DNA of 38,231 bases, from positions 2,591 to 40,821 of the forward strand of contig DYLI01000002.1 of the NCBI GenBank assembly GCA_020722165.1, read 5' to 3'. The notes under the pieces are model-generated. The model did no database searches. It was given only the letters and a program-made list of their open reading frames with translations, and was not told the DNA's origin. Both the position numbers and the translations under genes were made by a program. Positions 16,898-30,767 of the stretch are shown here, piece after piece. The stretch comes from Halothiobacillus neapolitanus (GTDB taxonomy: Bacteria > Pseudomonadota > Gammaproteobacteria > Halothiobacillales > Halothiobacillaceae). Position 1 is the stretch's first letter. Every line of letters begins with the position of its first letter.

Positions 16898-18820
16898 TTA
16901 AATCTTTTCTTCTGTGGTTGTGGCCGGCGGAGGGCTGGTGTGTTTGAAAACGATGGGTGGCGCAAATACAACGCGGTTACGCCCAGTGTTTTTGGCGCGA
17001 TAGAGAGTTTTGTCAGCAGCAATAATAGCCTCTTCCAAGTTTGGGCTTGACGTTGCTGCCATGTCTGAAGGCAGCAAAAGAACCCCGCCGATACTGGCAC
17101 TGGGGTTAACGTGGTGGTCGCCGTCAAGTTGTATGAACAACTGACCGATAAGACGGCGCAACCTCTCTGCACCACGATGCGCCGCTTCTTGGTTGACGTT
17201 GATCAGGATGACGCCGAATTCTTCGCCGCCAAGGCGTCCGCATAAATCACCGGGGCGTAGTGAAGAGCGACAGGTTTCGGCAACGCGGCGCAAAACTACG
17301 TCCCCCGCTGGATGGCCGTAGGTGTCATTGATGATTTTGAAGTGGTCAAGATCGAGAATGAAGAGGGCTAATGTTTGCTTGTTCCGCGCTGCGGTAAGCA
17401 GCATTTCTGTGCCACGCTGCATAAAATGCCGACGGGTGGCTAGTCCAGTCAGTGCATCTGTGCTCACGAGATGTTCAAGCTGAATCTCACGTTGTTTGAC
17501 TGGGCTGATGTCTTGGAAGGCAAGCATCATGACGGGGATGTCGTTGTAGCGTGAGGGCACGGCAGAAAGTAGTGCCCACAGGGTGTGACCATCGCGGTGG
17601 CGCAGGGCGACTTCGTGAGAGCTGAGTGAGCCTTCTTTCTCAAGTATTTTTTCCAGCGCCTTGAAATCTTCAGGGCGGTGAAAGTACGACACACTGCTGC
17701 TGTCGACCATGTGGGCGATAGAGAGGCCAAAATAATCGGCTGCCGCGAGGTTGGCATAAATCACTAACGATTGATCGGGGCGGGTAATGACCATCGGCAC
17801 AGGCACATTATCGAGCAACATTTCCAGATTTATAAGGTTGTCGCGGAGTTGTTGCGTGCGTTCGACCACGCGCTCTTCAAGTTCCGCGTAACTAATATTC
17901 AGCGTCTCTAAAACGCGGCGACGTTCAAAAGACATGGCGCTGACCAGCAATGTGACCATGCCTACGGTTATGAACAAAATTTGCAGGCGAGTGTAAGGTT
18001 CATGGATTTGTGTCATGGCTCCTTGACCCATCCCTGTACCGATTAGGCTAAGGACAAAGAAGATGGACAACAAGGTGAAGGTGCTGCGTTGAGGAAAACG
18101 CAGCGCGACCCAAAGGAGGGGCAAGAGAATCAGGAATGTTCCAGCGCGCATCATGGGTGCGGTGCTGTTGGCGGGCATAAAAAACAGCAAGGCTGTCATG
18201 ATGATTAAAGTGGTCGATGCCAGCCATAGATCCAGGGCACCGTGCGGCCATTTAAAAGGTGCACGCGAGTCTTTCCACCAGTGCACAAAAGCGGGGGTGA
18301 GCATCAAAACGGAGTTCAGGTCGCAGACGAACCAAGTGAAAAAAGCATCATTAAACGATAGTTTTGATGTCGCGTTGACAACGGCGGCAGTCGCTCCGAA
18401 GCCGGCAGAAATCGCGGCGCTTACGGCAACGCAGACACCAAACCAAATGACACCACGACCCGACTCAAGGGCACTACTTACGTCTGGAATAGCGCGACGC
18501 AATATGAGGATAGCAATCCAAGGCCCAAGAACGTTACCGAGGCTAATCCACAGTGACCATACGGAGGGCATCGCCATGAATAGAGCATTACCTATCCATG
18601 ATGCGATCGCGATGCCGGGTAACCAGCGCCAACCACCCATTATGGCGGCAAACATGGCGACGGCAGCGGATGGCCAGACGGGCGCAACACCAGAGAAAGC
18701 CTGCGAGATTAAGGCAACAAACAAAAGATAGAACGAGCCAACTAGGAGGTTGGCTTGCACCAAGCTAGCGGTACTAGGTGGAAACCCTAGTGTTATTGCT
18801 TTAACTGGTAAAGTTTGCAA
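16898..18820 (-). CDS. Diguanylate cyclase with MASE1-like membrane sensor, PAS and GGDEF domains
   Basis: 640 aa; multi-TM N-terminus; PAS region; DLDHFKIINDTYGHPAGD, RPGDLCGRLGGEEFGVI (RxxD I-site plus GGEEF); TTG start preceded by ggag. Confidence 0.88.
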   Translation of the reverse strand: MQTLPVKAITLGFPPSTASLVQANLLVGSFYLLFVALISQAFSGVAPVWPSAAVAMFAAIMGGWRWLPGIAIASWIGNALFMAMPSVWSLWISLGNVLGPWIAILILRRAIPDVSSALESGRGVIWFGVCVAVSAAISAGFGATAAVVNATSKLSFNDAFFTWFVCDLNSVLMLTPAFVHWWKDSRAPFKWPHGALDLWLASTTLIIMTALLFFMPANSTAPMMRAGTFLILLPLLWVALRFPQRSTFTLLSIFFVLSLIGTGMGQGAMTQIHEPYTRLQILFITVGMVTLLVSAMSFERRRVLETLNISYAELEERVVERTQQLRDNLINLEMLLDNVPVPMVITRPDQSLVIYANLAAADYFGLSIAHMVDSSSVSYFHRPEDFKALEKILEKEGSLSSHEVALRHRDGHTLWALLSAVPSRYNDIPVMMLAFQDISPVKQREIQLEHLVSTDALTGLATRRHFMQRGTEMLLTAARNKQTLALFILDLDHFKIINDTYGHPAGDVVLRRVAETCRSSLRPGDLCGRLGGEEFGVILINVNQEAAHRGAERLRRLIGQLFIQLDGDHHVNPSASIGGVLLLPSDMAATSSPNLEEAIIAADKTLYRAKNTGRNRVVFAPPIVFKHTSPPPATTTEEKI

Positions 18821-18824
18821 GGGG

Positions 18825-19598
18825 TTACTCCAGAAGGCGGCGGCGGACGAGCCATGTGGCGATATAAAAACCGAACACGAAATACAGGCTTAACACGAGG
18901 ATGTTAGACCATGGCCGCAAAAGCGCTACCTCTTCAAGCATGAGGCCGCGCATCAATTCAACGGCGTGTGTCAGTGGTAGTAGATCAAGCCAAGGACGCA
19001 AGCTCGCGGGCAGGCTGTCGATGGGATAAAACACGCCGGATACCAGCAGCATGGGCGTGAGTATTAGCACGACGTAATAATTGAAGAAATCGTAGTTGCG
19101 CGCGATGGCGCTCATCATGATGGCGGGGCCGGCAAAAGCCAGCCCAACGAGCACGGCAGCGGGCAGCACCCACAGTGCCGAGGGGCTAGTGATGAGGCCG
19201 AGCGCGAGGGCAACGATGAAAATACCGCCCGCACTAAACGACGCCTTGGCCGCACACCACAGCATTTCACCGAACACGATGTCCTGCACGCGCAAAGGGG
19301 TCGCCAACATGGCATCGTAGGTTTTTTGCGGGCCCATGCGGGTGTAGACCGAATACATGCCCTCAAAGCTTGCCGTGTTCATGGCGGACGAGGCGAGAAT
19401 GCCGGAGGCGAGAAACGCGAGATAGCTCATGCCATCCATCGTGCCGATAAAATGCCCCAGCCCAAGGCCAAGACCAAGCAAGTACAGCGCGGGTTCGCCA
19501 AAATTCATCACCAGTGCTGGCCAAAATAGGCGTCGCCAGACTAAAAAATTGCGCGAGAAAACGGCAGTTGCACCGCGTAGGGAGGGGGTAAAACTCAT
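18825..19598 (-). CDS. ABC exporter permease, NodJ family
   Basis: 257 aa; LGLGLGHFIGTMDGMSYLAFLASGILASSAMNTASFEGMY, GVFYPIDSLPASLRPWLDLLPLTHAVELMRGL. Confidence 0.88.
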   Translation of the reverse strand: MSFTPSLRGATAVFSRNFLVWRRLFWPALVMNFGEPALYLLGLGLGLGHFIGTMDGMSYLAFLASGILASSAMNTASFEGMYSVYTRMGPQKTYDAMLATPLRVQDIVFGEMLWCAAKASFSAGGIFIVALALGLITSPSALWVLPAAVLVGLAFAGPAIMMSAIARNYDFFNYYVVLILTPMLLVSGVFYPIDSLPASLRPWLDLLPLTHAVELMRGLMLEEVALLRPWSNILVLSLYFVFGFYIATWLVRRRLLE

Positions 19599-20578
19599 GC
19601 GCCCTCCCGTAAATCGCGCCCGGTAAGGCGTAGGAACACATCTTCCAGCCCGGCGGGTCGCTGTAGCAGGATGGGTAGTGCGCCGAGAGTGGGCGCAAGT
19701 GCTTCAATCTGTGCCAGCGCGTGATGGCGATCCGGGGTGTAGAGGAACAGACTGGAGCCGTGTTGCTCTAGCTTGCCGGCATGGTTTAAGCAGGTATAGC
19801 GTTCAGCGGCGTGTGCGGCATGACGAATTTCAATGACCCACGGTTCGACATGGCGGGCAATCAATGCTTGCGGCGAGCCTTGGTCGAGCACGCGGCCATG
19901 ATCCATAACCACCAGTTCATCACACAGACGTTCAGCTTCGTCCATGTAATGCGTGGTGAGCAGTAGGGTGGTGCCTTGAGCTTTGAGTTCTTCGAGGCGG
20001 TTCCACAGCGTATGGCGCGCCTGAGGGTCGAGGCCAGTGGTCGGTTCATCCAGCACGACGAGTTCGGGGGTGTTTATGAGTGCGCGCGCCAAGGTCAGGC
20101 GGCGTTTCATGCCGCCAGAGAGGCTTTCGACTTGATGGTCGCGGCGGTCGCTCAGGTTGGCAAAGGCGAGCAGTTGCTCAAGGTGGGCTTCGAGATTTTG
20201 ACGCGGCAGGCCAAAAAAACTGGCGTAAACACGCAGGTTCTGGATCACGCTTAGGTCGGGGTCGAGATTGTCGGCTTGGGGGACGATGCCTAGTTTGGCG
20301 CGCACGCGGCGTTCATCATCCGGCATGGTCAGGCCAAGAATTTCCAACGAACCCGATGAGGGCGGCATGGTGCCGAGCAGCATGCGTAGCGTGGTGGTTT
20401 TTCCAGCACCATTCGGGCCAAGTAGGCCGAAACAAATGCCGCGCGGCACGTTTAGATCAAGCTTGTCGACGGCGACAGTGTCACCAATATCCTTGTGCTT
20501 GAATAATTTCCGCAGCCCCCTTGCGATGATGGCGGGTGAAGCCGCTGAGGTTGTAGAGCTTTTGCTCATGATGCTCAT
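19595..20578 (-). CDS. ABC exporter ATPase, NodI family
   Basis: LLGPNGAGKTTTLRMLLG, LSGGMKRRLTLARALINTPELVVLDEPTTGLDPQARHTLW; 4-nt overlap with the permease. Confidence 0.9.
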   Translation of the reverse strand: MSIMSKSSTTSAASPAIIARGLRKLFKHKDIGDTVAVDKLDLNVPRGICFGLLGPNGAGKTTTLRMLLGTMPPSSGSLEILGLTMPDDERRVRAKLGIVPQADNLDPDLSVIQNLRVYASFFGLPRQNLEAHLEQLLAFANLSDRRDHQVESLSGGMKRRLTLARALINTPELVVLDEPTTGLDPQARHTLWNRLEELKAQGTTLLLTTHYMDEAERLCDELVVMDHGRVLDQGSPQALIARHVEPWVIEIRHAAHAAERYTCLNHAGKLEQHGSSLFLYTPDRHHALAQIEALAPTLGALPILLQRPAGLEDVFLRLTGRDLREGA

Positions 20579-20640
20579 GGGAGCCCCGTAGGATATTTGC
20601 CCGGCAAGCTAGAGCGCGGTAGCACACATTTTAAAAACTA

Positions 20641-21447
20641 TTAGCGTTGGCCTTCGGATGCCATGTTTTTTGCCATGAGGTCACGAATACGAATCGTGGC
20701 CGGGTCATTAGAAGCAAGGATTTTCTCGCGAATTTTGAGGCAGCGTTGCCCATGGCTCTGGGCTTCGCTGAAATTGCCAAGAAAGTTATTGACGATGGAT
20801 AAGTTGTAGAGGTCTTTGGCGACTTCTGGGTGTTCGCCGCCAAGAGCGCGTTCGTCAATCGCCAGGGCGCGGCTGTAAAGCGGCACTGCGTCAGCATAAC
20901 GATCATTCACAAAATAGAAGCCACCCAGTTGACTGAGTGCGGTGGCCACAGCCAGGTGGTTGGGGTTAAGTGCTTTTTCAAACATGGTCAAAGCATTTTT
21001 GTAACCAGCTTCGGCTTCAGTTGTTTTGCCTTGTGCTGCCAACAGCGCCGCTTGGTTACTCAATGCGGTCGCGTGCGGCTTGGATTGGGGGGCGGTTTTT
21101 TCAGCAAGCGCAATTGCCTTGGAGCAGGCTTGTTCTGCCTGGGAGAGTTGCTCGTTAGCTAAGGCGGTGGAGCAGTCCCTATTGAGGTTGTCCAGCTCTG
21201 GGGTTTGCGATGTCGCGGCAACAGCGTTGATGCTTGTGACGCCAGCAATGCCTGTCGCGCTAGCAATAACCGCAACGGCGGCTTTGTTCCCTGATGATTT
21301 TTTTGCCGTGGATTTAGATGTGGACTTGGTGACAGGCTTGGCTTGAGTTTTAGCAGTTGGTTCGGCTGCGTAGCTTGGCATGGCAGCAGCACCGAGCATC
21401 AAGGCAGCGGTCATGGCGAAAGGGAGCGCGGCGTATTTGATTTTCAT
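20641..21447 (-). CDS. Secreted tetratricopeptide-repeat protein
   Basis: Signal peptide MKIKYAALPFAMTAALMLGAAAMPSYA; TPR-like helices (AVPLYSRALAIDERALGGEHPEVAKDLYNLSIV). Confidence 0.75.
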   Translation of the reverse strand: MKIKYAALPFAMTAALMLGAAAMPSYAAEPTAKTQAKPVTKSTSKSTAKKSSGNKAAVAVIASATGIAGVTSINAVAATSQTPELDNLNRDCSTALANEQLSQAEQACSKAIALAEKTAPQSKPHATALSNQAALLAAQGKTTEAEAGYKNALTMFEKALNPNHLAVATALSQLGGFYFVNDRYADAVPLYSRALAIDERALGGEHPEVAKDLYNLSIVNNFLGNFSEAQSHGQRCLKIREKILASNDPATIRIRDLMAKNMASEGQR

Positions 21448-21567
21448 GGCGATAAATCTTCGTGAGATTGGAGAATTCGCGCGAGAATAACAGAGCAAAC
21501 CAATAAATTCACATGTGATGTTGCGGCGATGTTGAAGATCATTCAGGCGGACGTGTGATGCTGGATT

Positions 21568-22536
21568 TTATGGCGCAATATGGGCTTGATCCTTGGGTTG
21601 AGTGCGCTTTGGTGCGCCAGTATTGCCTAGGACTTTGCCGTTGATAGTTTGTCCGTAGAGACTCATTGCGCTGTCATGAAATTTGGCGCGGGTGGTCTCG
21701 ACGCTTCCCAGCCAGCGTGGGTCTTGCGGGCGTTCGTGCGCATTCATGAAATAGGCCACGTCCCAAGCCTCTTGCGGCGTGAGGCTGTAGGACATGCCGT
21801 AGGGCATGTTGGCGTGGATGAAGTTGGCAGCATTGTTGATGCTGCCCATGCCCGCGCCCCAGTTGTAGGAATCATCGCCCCAGAGCGGCGGAAAAACCAC
21901 GCGCCCCGTAGTGCGTTGTCCTGCACCATTTGCGCCGTGACAGAGGGCGCAGTGCGCCGCGTAGACCACTTGGCCGCGTACGAAGTCTGGCGCTTGTGCT
22001 GGTTTTTCAAGCTTGGGGTAACCACGTCCAGCAACCTCTTTGTTCACTGGTAGACCGGTTGCCAGCCAAAATGAATAGGCTTCGAGCGCGACAAGTACCG
22101 GGTCGCCTAAAGGAGGGGCGCTTCCGTTCATGCTAAAGCGGAAGCAGCCTTGCAAGCGTTCTTGGTAGGTATTGATTTTGCCGTTTTTGGCGCGGTAGGC
22201 TGGAAAATTAACGTAGGCCGCCCAGAGCGGAGCAGAGCCCGCCATGCGGCCTGCATCAAGATGGCAGTTGGCGCACGAAAGGTTGTTGCCAACAAAACGA
22301 GCGGCATGCTTTGGTGTATCAAGCATGATGTCGCGCCCCATGCGAATGGTTTCTCCAAAGGGGCCTGGAGGGATGTCGGCTTCACTCGGCGGCTGAAATG
22401 TTGCACCGGTATGTGCTGCGGCGTTCAGTGCTGACGATTTGTCAGCGGCTAGAGTCGAGGTGATGCTGATCAGGCTTGCGAGCGCGATGAAAAGTGCCAG
22501 TATCAATGAAGATGCTGCGCGAAGAATGATGCTCAT
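21568..22536 (-). CDS. tsdA: Thiosulfate dehydrogenase (di-heme cytochrome c), TsdA
   Basis: GRDIMLDTPKHAARFVGNNLSCANCHLDAGR, YQERLQGCFRFSMNGSAPPLGDPVLVALEAYSFWLA, second heme CALCH; Cys in LQGCF matches the unusual TsdA heme ligand. Confidence 0.88.
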   Translation of the reverse strand: MSIILRAASSLILALFIALASLISITSTLAADKSSALNAAAHTGATFQPPSEADIPPGPFGETIRMGRDIMLDTPKHAARFVGNNLSCANCHLDAGRMAGSAPLWAAYVNFPAYRAKNGKINTYQERLQGCFRFSMNGSAPPLGDPVLVALEAYSFWLATGLPVNKEVAGRGYPKLEKPAQAPDFVRGQVVYAAHCALCHGANGAGQRTTGRVVFPPLWGDDSYNWGAGMGSINNAANFIHANMPYGMSYSLTPQEAWDVAYFMNAHERPQDPRWLGSVETTRAKFHDSAMSLYGQTINGKVLGNTGAPKRTQPKDQAHIAP

Positions 22537-22547
22537 GAAGGGGATAC

Positions 22548-23225
22548 TCACGGTTTGGTTTTTGCAGCGGCCGTTGGGCTTGTCTGTGGCGCTGAGGTGG
22601 GTTGTGCAGCGAGCCAGGCAGACACGGCCTTGGTTTGAGTGTCGTTCATGCGCAAGGCGACGCTGTGCATAAGTGCATTGGCGAGGTTTTGGGGCGCGCC
22701 TTGGCGTGTACCGTTCTTCCATGCCTGAATTTGTGACTCACTGTAGGTGGCTGGCTGTCCTACGATAGGCGGGAAGGCCGGGGGCAGGCCGACACCGCCG
22801 GGTGCATGGCAGTTGAAGCAGGCAGGAATACCCGCGTTCCAGTCACCATGTTCGGCGAGTTGTTGCCCGAGCGCATTTTGGGTGGCATCGGTGAGTGGGG
22901 TGCTAGGTTGGGCGGGCGCAGGGAGTGAGCTAAAAAAAGTAGCGATGCCTTGAATCTGAGTAGCCGTCAAAGGCATGGCCATTGGTCGCATAACGGCATT
23001 GACGCGTCGGCCATCGATGTAGGCATTGAGTTGTCCAGTAATATATTCCGCTGAAAGCCCGGCAAGTCGAGGGTAGCCTGCCGCCGCCATACCTTCGCCT
23101 TGTGCGCCGTGACAGGCTAGGCAGGATGCAACTTCGGGAGGTGATGCGCTTAATGCGGGGTGTGATGAAGCAAGGAGCGCCAAAAATGCGCTCAGGGCAG
23201 GAGCCAAATTGCGAGACAGTCCCAT
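22548..23225 (-). CDS. tsdB: Di-heme cytochrome c4-like electron acceptor, TsdB
   Basis: CLACHGAQGEGMAAAGYPRLAGLSAEYITGQL, CFNCHAPGGVGLPPAFPPIVGQ; directly upstream of tsdA. Confidence 0.82.
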   Translation of the reverse strand: MGLSRNLAPALSAFLALLASSHPALSASPPEVASCLACHGAQGEGMAAAGYPRLAGLSAEYITGQLNAYIDGRRVNAVMRPMAMPLTATQIQGIATFFSSLPAPAQPSTPLTDATQNALGQQLAEHGDWNAGIPACFNCHAPGGVGLPPAFPPIVGQPATYSESQIQAWKNGTRQGAPQNLANALMHSVALRMNDTQTKAVSAWLAAQPTSAPQTSPTAAAKTKP

Positions 23226-23334
23226 ATCTAACCTGCGTAGTTAAGTGTTCTAAGGATGAAGATTAGATCACTCGGCAACATCTGCAACCTGCAAAATAGT
23301 ACAGAGGATTGAGTCGAGGAATTTGAGGGATAGG

Positions 23335-23363
23335 TTGAGCGGCAAAATAATTCAGTGTTAGAC
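23335..23363 (+). promoter_or_regulatory. Candidate sigma70 promoter of atp operon
   Basis: TTGAGC - 17 nt - TTAGAC upstream of the first atp gene. Confidence 0.35.
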
Positions 23364-23371
23364 TGCGAAAC

Positions 23372-23590
23372 ATGAACAAAAATCCCTTGTCAGGCCTGCT
23401 AATGGTGAGTGCGGGGAATATCTTTGCCTCCATGGTGATTTCGGGGCTTGTACTGGGCTACCTGGTTGATAGTTGGCTGGATACGCGGCCAATATTCATG
23501 TTGAGCCTCGGAGCGTTGGGTTTGATTGGTGGATTTCAGCGCGTACACAAGTTGCTTGGCGTAAAGGATAGGGATGACCATGAAGGTTGA
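23372..23590 (+). CDS. AtpZ/AtpI-like small membrane protein
   Basis: 72 aa, two TM helices: MVISGLVLGYLVDSWLDTRPIFMLSLGALGLIGGFQRVHKLL. Confidence 0.75.
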   Translation: MNKNPLSGLLMVSAGNIFASMVISGLVLGYLVDSWLDTRPIFMLSLGALGLIGGFQRVHKLLGVKDRDDHEG

Positions 23591-23939
23591 GCAGCTTGCA
23601 CGGCGCTTGATGCTCACCCAAATGGCCTTGATTGCGGTTTTGGCGCTGGTGTGGGGTGTTTATTCTGGCTACGAAGATTCCATGGCTGTTGTGTATGGCG
23701 GCATGGTCAGTATAGCGCTCGCCTGGATGCACAAGCGTGGCGTGCGTAAGGCGGAAGATGTGTCCTTACGTGACCCGAAGGCTGGAATGCTGATTCTTTT
23801 TGTCAGTGCGGTGTTGCGGTTTATCTTGCTCATCGTGCTGCTTGGTGTAGGTTTCGGCTTGCTCAAGCTCGCGCCGCAGCCTATGCTCGCCGGTTTTGTG
23901 TTGGCGCAGCTTGGTTTCTTGTTTCTGGCGCGTCGCTAG
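23580..23939 (+). CDS. atpI: ATP synthase subunit I
   Basis: Four TM small protein (MKVEQLARRLMLTQMAL...) at the head of the atp operon. Confidence 0.8.
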   Translation: MKVEQLARRLMLTQMALIAVLALVWGVYSGYEDSMAVVYGGMVSIALAWMHKRGVRKAEDVSLRDPKAGMLILFVSAVLRFILLIVLLGVGFGLLKLAPQPMLAGFVLAQLGFLFLARR

Positions 23940-24869
<930 letters not shown>

Positions 24870-24915
24870 GCTTGACCTTAAACCCTTTCCATTAACCCTC
24901 AACTTAAATCCGTAA

Positions 24916-25221
<306 letters not shown>

Positions 25222-25290
25222 TTACGGCGATTGAATGCGACGCCTAGTGATGAATGGTCTTTGCGTGCGCATTCAAGGAGGTAGGTAGCA

Positions 25291-25761
25291 GTGAATATTA
25301 CGGTAACCTTGTTTGCCCAGATGATTGCGTTTATCGCGATGATTTGGCTGGTAAACAGATTTCTGTGGGCTCCGCTATCGAGCATGATGGAAGCGCGTCG
25401 TCAGCGTATTGCTGACGGCTTGTCTGCATCAGAGCGCGGTAAGCATGAGCTCAAGCTCGCTGAAGAGCGTGCAGTTCAAGTGATTAAAGAGGCCAAAGAG
25501 CGAGCGACTGAGTTGCTGGCTCAAGCCAATGGTCGTAGCACCGAAATTCTGGACGAGGCGCGTAATAACGCCAAGGCGGAATCTGAGCGTGTGATTGCCG
25601 GTGCTCAGGCTGAGATTGGGCGTGAGGTTGAGCGCGCCAAGCAAGAGCTTTCAAAGCAAGTGTCTGTGCTCGCGGTGATAGGTGCCGAACGCATCTTGAA
25701 GCGCGAAGTGGATGCCAAGGTACACGAGGCATCAATCGCTGACCTCGTGGCTCGCATTTAA
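25291..25761 (+). CDS. atpF: F0F1 ATP synthase subunit b
   Basis: 156 aa; N-terminal TM plus long charged helix. Confidence 0.95.
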   Translation: MNITVTLFAQMIAFIAMIWLVNRFLWAPLSSMMEARRQRIADGLSASERGKHELKLAEERAVQVIKEAKERATELLAQANGRSTEILDEARNNAKAESERVIAGAQAEIGREVERAKQELSKQVSVLAVIGAERILKREVDAKVHEASIADLVARI

Positions 25762-25771
25762 GGGGGCATTT

Positions 25772-26308
25772 ATGTCCGAAAATGCAAAAACAGCCCGTGC
25801 CTATGCGCGCGCATGCTTTGAGGTTACGCAGTCCAAGGTCGAGCGCGCCAAATGGTCTGAAATGTTGGACTTTCTTGCGGCCGTGTCGCTTGATGCCGAC
25901 ATTATCCGTTTGATGTCTTCACCTGCGGTGCATCGTGATCGCGTGGCTGAGGTGGTTCTGAAGGTTGCTTCAGGTTACCTCACGACTCAGGGAGAGAATC
26001 TTGTGCGTTTATTGGCTGAAAATGGCCGTATGCACGTTCTTCCTCTGATTGCGCAGGAGTTTTCTGCGTTATGTCGTGAAGCCGATGGTCAGATGAATGT
26101 GCGGGTGGTTTCGGCCATGGCGCTCAAAGAGCAGGAGAAAATCCAGCTTGCATCTGCATTGGGTAAGCGCTTGGGCAAGATCATCACGCTAGACAATGAT
26201 ATTGATGAATCCCTGATTGGTGGTGCCGTGGTGTACGCCGGGGATTTGGTTATTGATGGTTCAATTCGCGGTCGCTTACAGGGTCTGGCCAACGCCGTGA
26301 TCCGCTAA
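25772..26308 (+). CDS. atpH: F0F1 ATP synthase subunit delta
   Basis: MSENAKTARAYARACFEVTQ...; DLVIDGSIRGRLQGLANAV; start moved to ATG 25772. Confidence 0.95.
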   Translation: MSENAKTARAYARACFEVTQSKVERAKWSEMLDFLAAVSLDADIIRLMSSPAVHRDRVAEVVLKVASGYLTTQGENLVRLLAENGRMHVLPLIAQEFSALCREADGQMNVRVVSAMALKEQEKIQLASALGKRLGKIITLDNDIDESLIGGAVVYAGDLVIDGSIRGRLQGLANAVIR

Positions 26309-26320
26309 GGAGTTATTTTC

Positions 26321-27859
<1,539 letters not shown>

Positions 27860-27874
27860 GAGAGGCAAACCTTT

Positions 27875-28738
27875 ATGGCCGGCACTAAAGAGATTCGCAC
27901 GAAGATCAAGAGCATTCAAAATACGCGCAAGATCACCAAGGCCATGGAAATGGTTGCGGCGGCCAAGATGCGTAAAGCTCAAGAGAACATGCAGGCGACA
28001 CGGCCTTACTTGGACAAGATTCGGGTCGTGATTTCCAACCTTAGCAAGGCTCATCCTGAATACGTTCACCCATTTATGGTTGAGCGTACGGTCAAGCGCG
28101 TGGGCTTGATTCTTGTGACCACGGATCGTGGTTTGTGTGGTGGTTTGAACGTAAACCTGTTTAGGCGCGTTCTGCGTTCCATGCAAGCTTGGTCTGAAAG
28201 CAACATTGAAATTGATGTTTGCGTGATTGGTTCCAAGGGTGCTGCCTTTGTTAAGCGCGGGGCGTTTAACCCTGTCGCGGAAATCACTGGCCTCGGCGAC
28301 CGTCCGCGTTTTGTCAAAGTGCAAGGCGCGGTTAAGACGCTGCTTGATTCATTTGAAGCAGGCAAGATTGATGAGGTTTGGGTGGCGCGCAACGAGTTTG
28401 TAAATAGCATGTCGCAAAAGCCTGATCTTGTTTGTGTTCTGCCGATCGCACCTGAAACGATCACAACACAACAGCATCATTGGGATTACATCTACGAGCC
28501 CGAGTCGAAAGATGTACTTGATTTGTTGTTGAAACGCTTCGTTGCAGCGAGTGTGCATCAAGCCACCGTTGAAAATGTTGCGTGTGAGATGTCTGCACGA
28601 CGTATTGCGATGAAGAATGCGACAGACAATGCGGGCGATCTGATCGGTGCATTGAAGTTGAAATACAACAAGGCTCGCCAAGCTGCGATTACGCAAGAAA
28701 TTGCGGAAATTGTAAGCGGTGCGGCTGCGGTCGGTTAA
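27875..28738 (+). CDS. atpG: F0F1 ATP synthase subunit gamma
   Basis: 287 aa; MAGTKEIRTKIKSIQNTRKITKAMEMVAAAKMRKAQ, TDRGLCGGLN. Confidence 0.98.
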   Translation: MAGTKEIRTKIKSIQNTRKITKAMEMVAAAKMRKAQENMQATRPYLDKIRVVISNLSKAHPEYVHPFMVERTVKRVGLILVTTDRGLCGGLNVNLFRRVLRSMQAWSESNIEIDVCVIGSKGAAFVKRGAFNPVAEITGLGDRPRFVKVQGAVKTLLDSFEAGKIDEVWVARNEFVNSMSQKPDLVCVLPIAPETITTQQHHWDYIYEPESKDVLDLLLKRFVAASVHQATVENVACEMSARRIAMKNATDNAGDLIGALKLKYNKARQAAITQEIAEIVSGAAAVG

Positions 28739-28745
28739 TGCGTGA

Positions 28746-30176
<1,431 letters not shown>

Positions 30177-30203
30177 TTCAGGCCAATATATTAGGAGCGG
30201 GTT

Positions 30204-30644
30204 ATGGCCGTAACTGTTCGTGTTGATATCGTCAGCGCTGACCAGTCTGTGATGGGCGGTGAGGCAACATTTGTTGTCGCGCCAACCACCATGGGTGAGC
30301 TGGGTATCACTCCTCGCCATACGCAGTTGCTTGCGACGCTGAGAGCCGGTGAAGTTCGTGTCACCGACGCCAATGGCGTTGTGAGTCATTTTTTTGTTTC
30401 GGGTGGTGTGATTGAGGTTCAACCTCACGCCATTACCATTCTGGCAGATAGTGCGCTGCGTGAAGAAGATGCGCGCGCACTAGCGTTGATTGAGGAAGAG
30501 GCGCGCTTGAAGGCGCTTGAAAGTCGCACTGAAATCGGCATGCGCGAAACGGATTATTTCCGTTTACGAGGAGCCGTGGAAGCTGAAGCACGCCTTAAAT
30601 GGATTGAAGGCATTCAGGGCGGCGTTAGCCACACTTCGCAATGA
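30204..30644 (+). CDS. atpC: F0F1 ATP synthase subunit epsilon
   Basis: 146 aa; VRVDIVSADQSVMGGEATFVVAPTTMGELGITPRHTQLLATL. Confidence 0.95.
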   Translation: MAVTVRVDIVSADQSVMGGEATFVVAPTTMGELGITPRHTQLLATLRAGEVRVTDANGVVSHFFVSGGVIEVQPHAITILADSALREEDARALALIEEEARLKALESRTEIGMRETDYFRLRGAVEAEARLKWIEGIQGGVSHTSQ

Positions 30645-30675
30645 TGCTTTAAACATTTTGTTCACTGCGTAATAT

Positions 30676-30698
30676 AAGGAGGCTCTGCCTCCTTTTTT
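30676..30698 (+). terminator. Intrinsic terminator at end of atp operon
   Basis: AAGGAGGC-tct-GCCTCCTTTTTT. Confidence 0.88.
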
Positions 30699-30767
30699 AT
30701 TGTCTGTTAACTTACATCATGCGATTGGAGCATTGACCTTGCGCTCAATTCAATGGAGGTTTGATTG

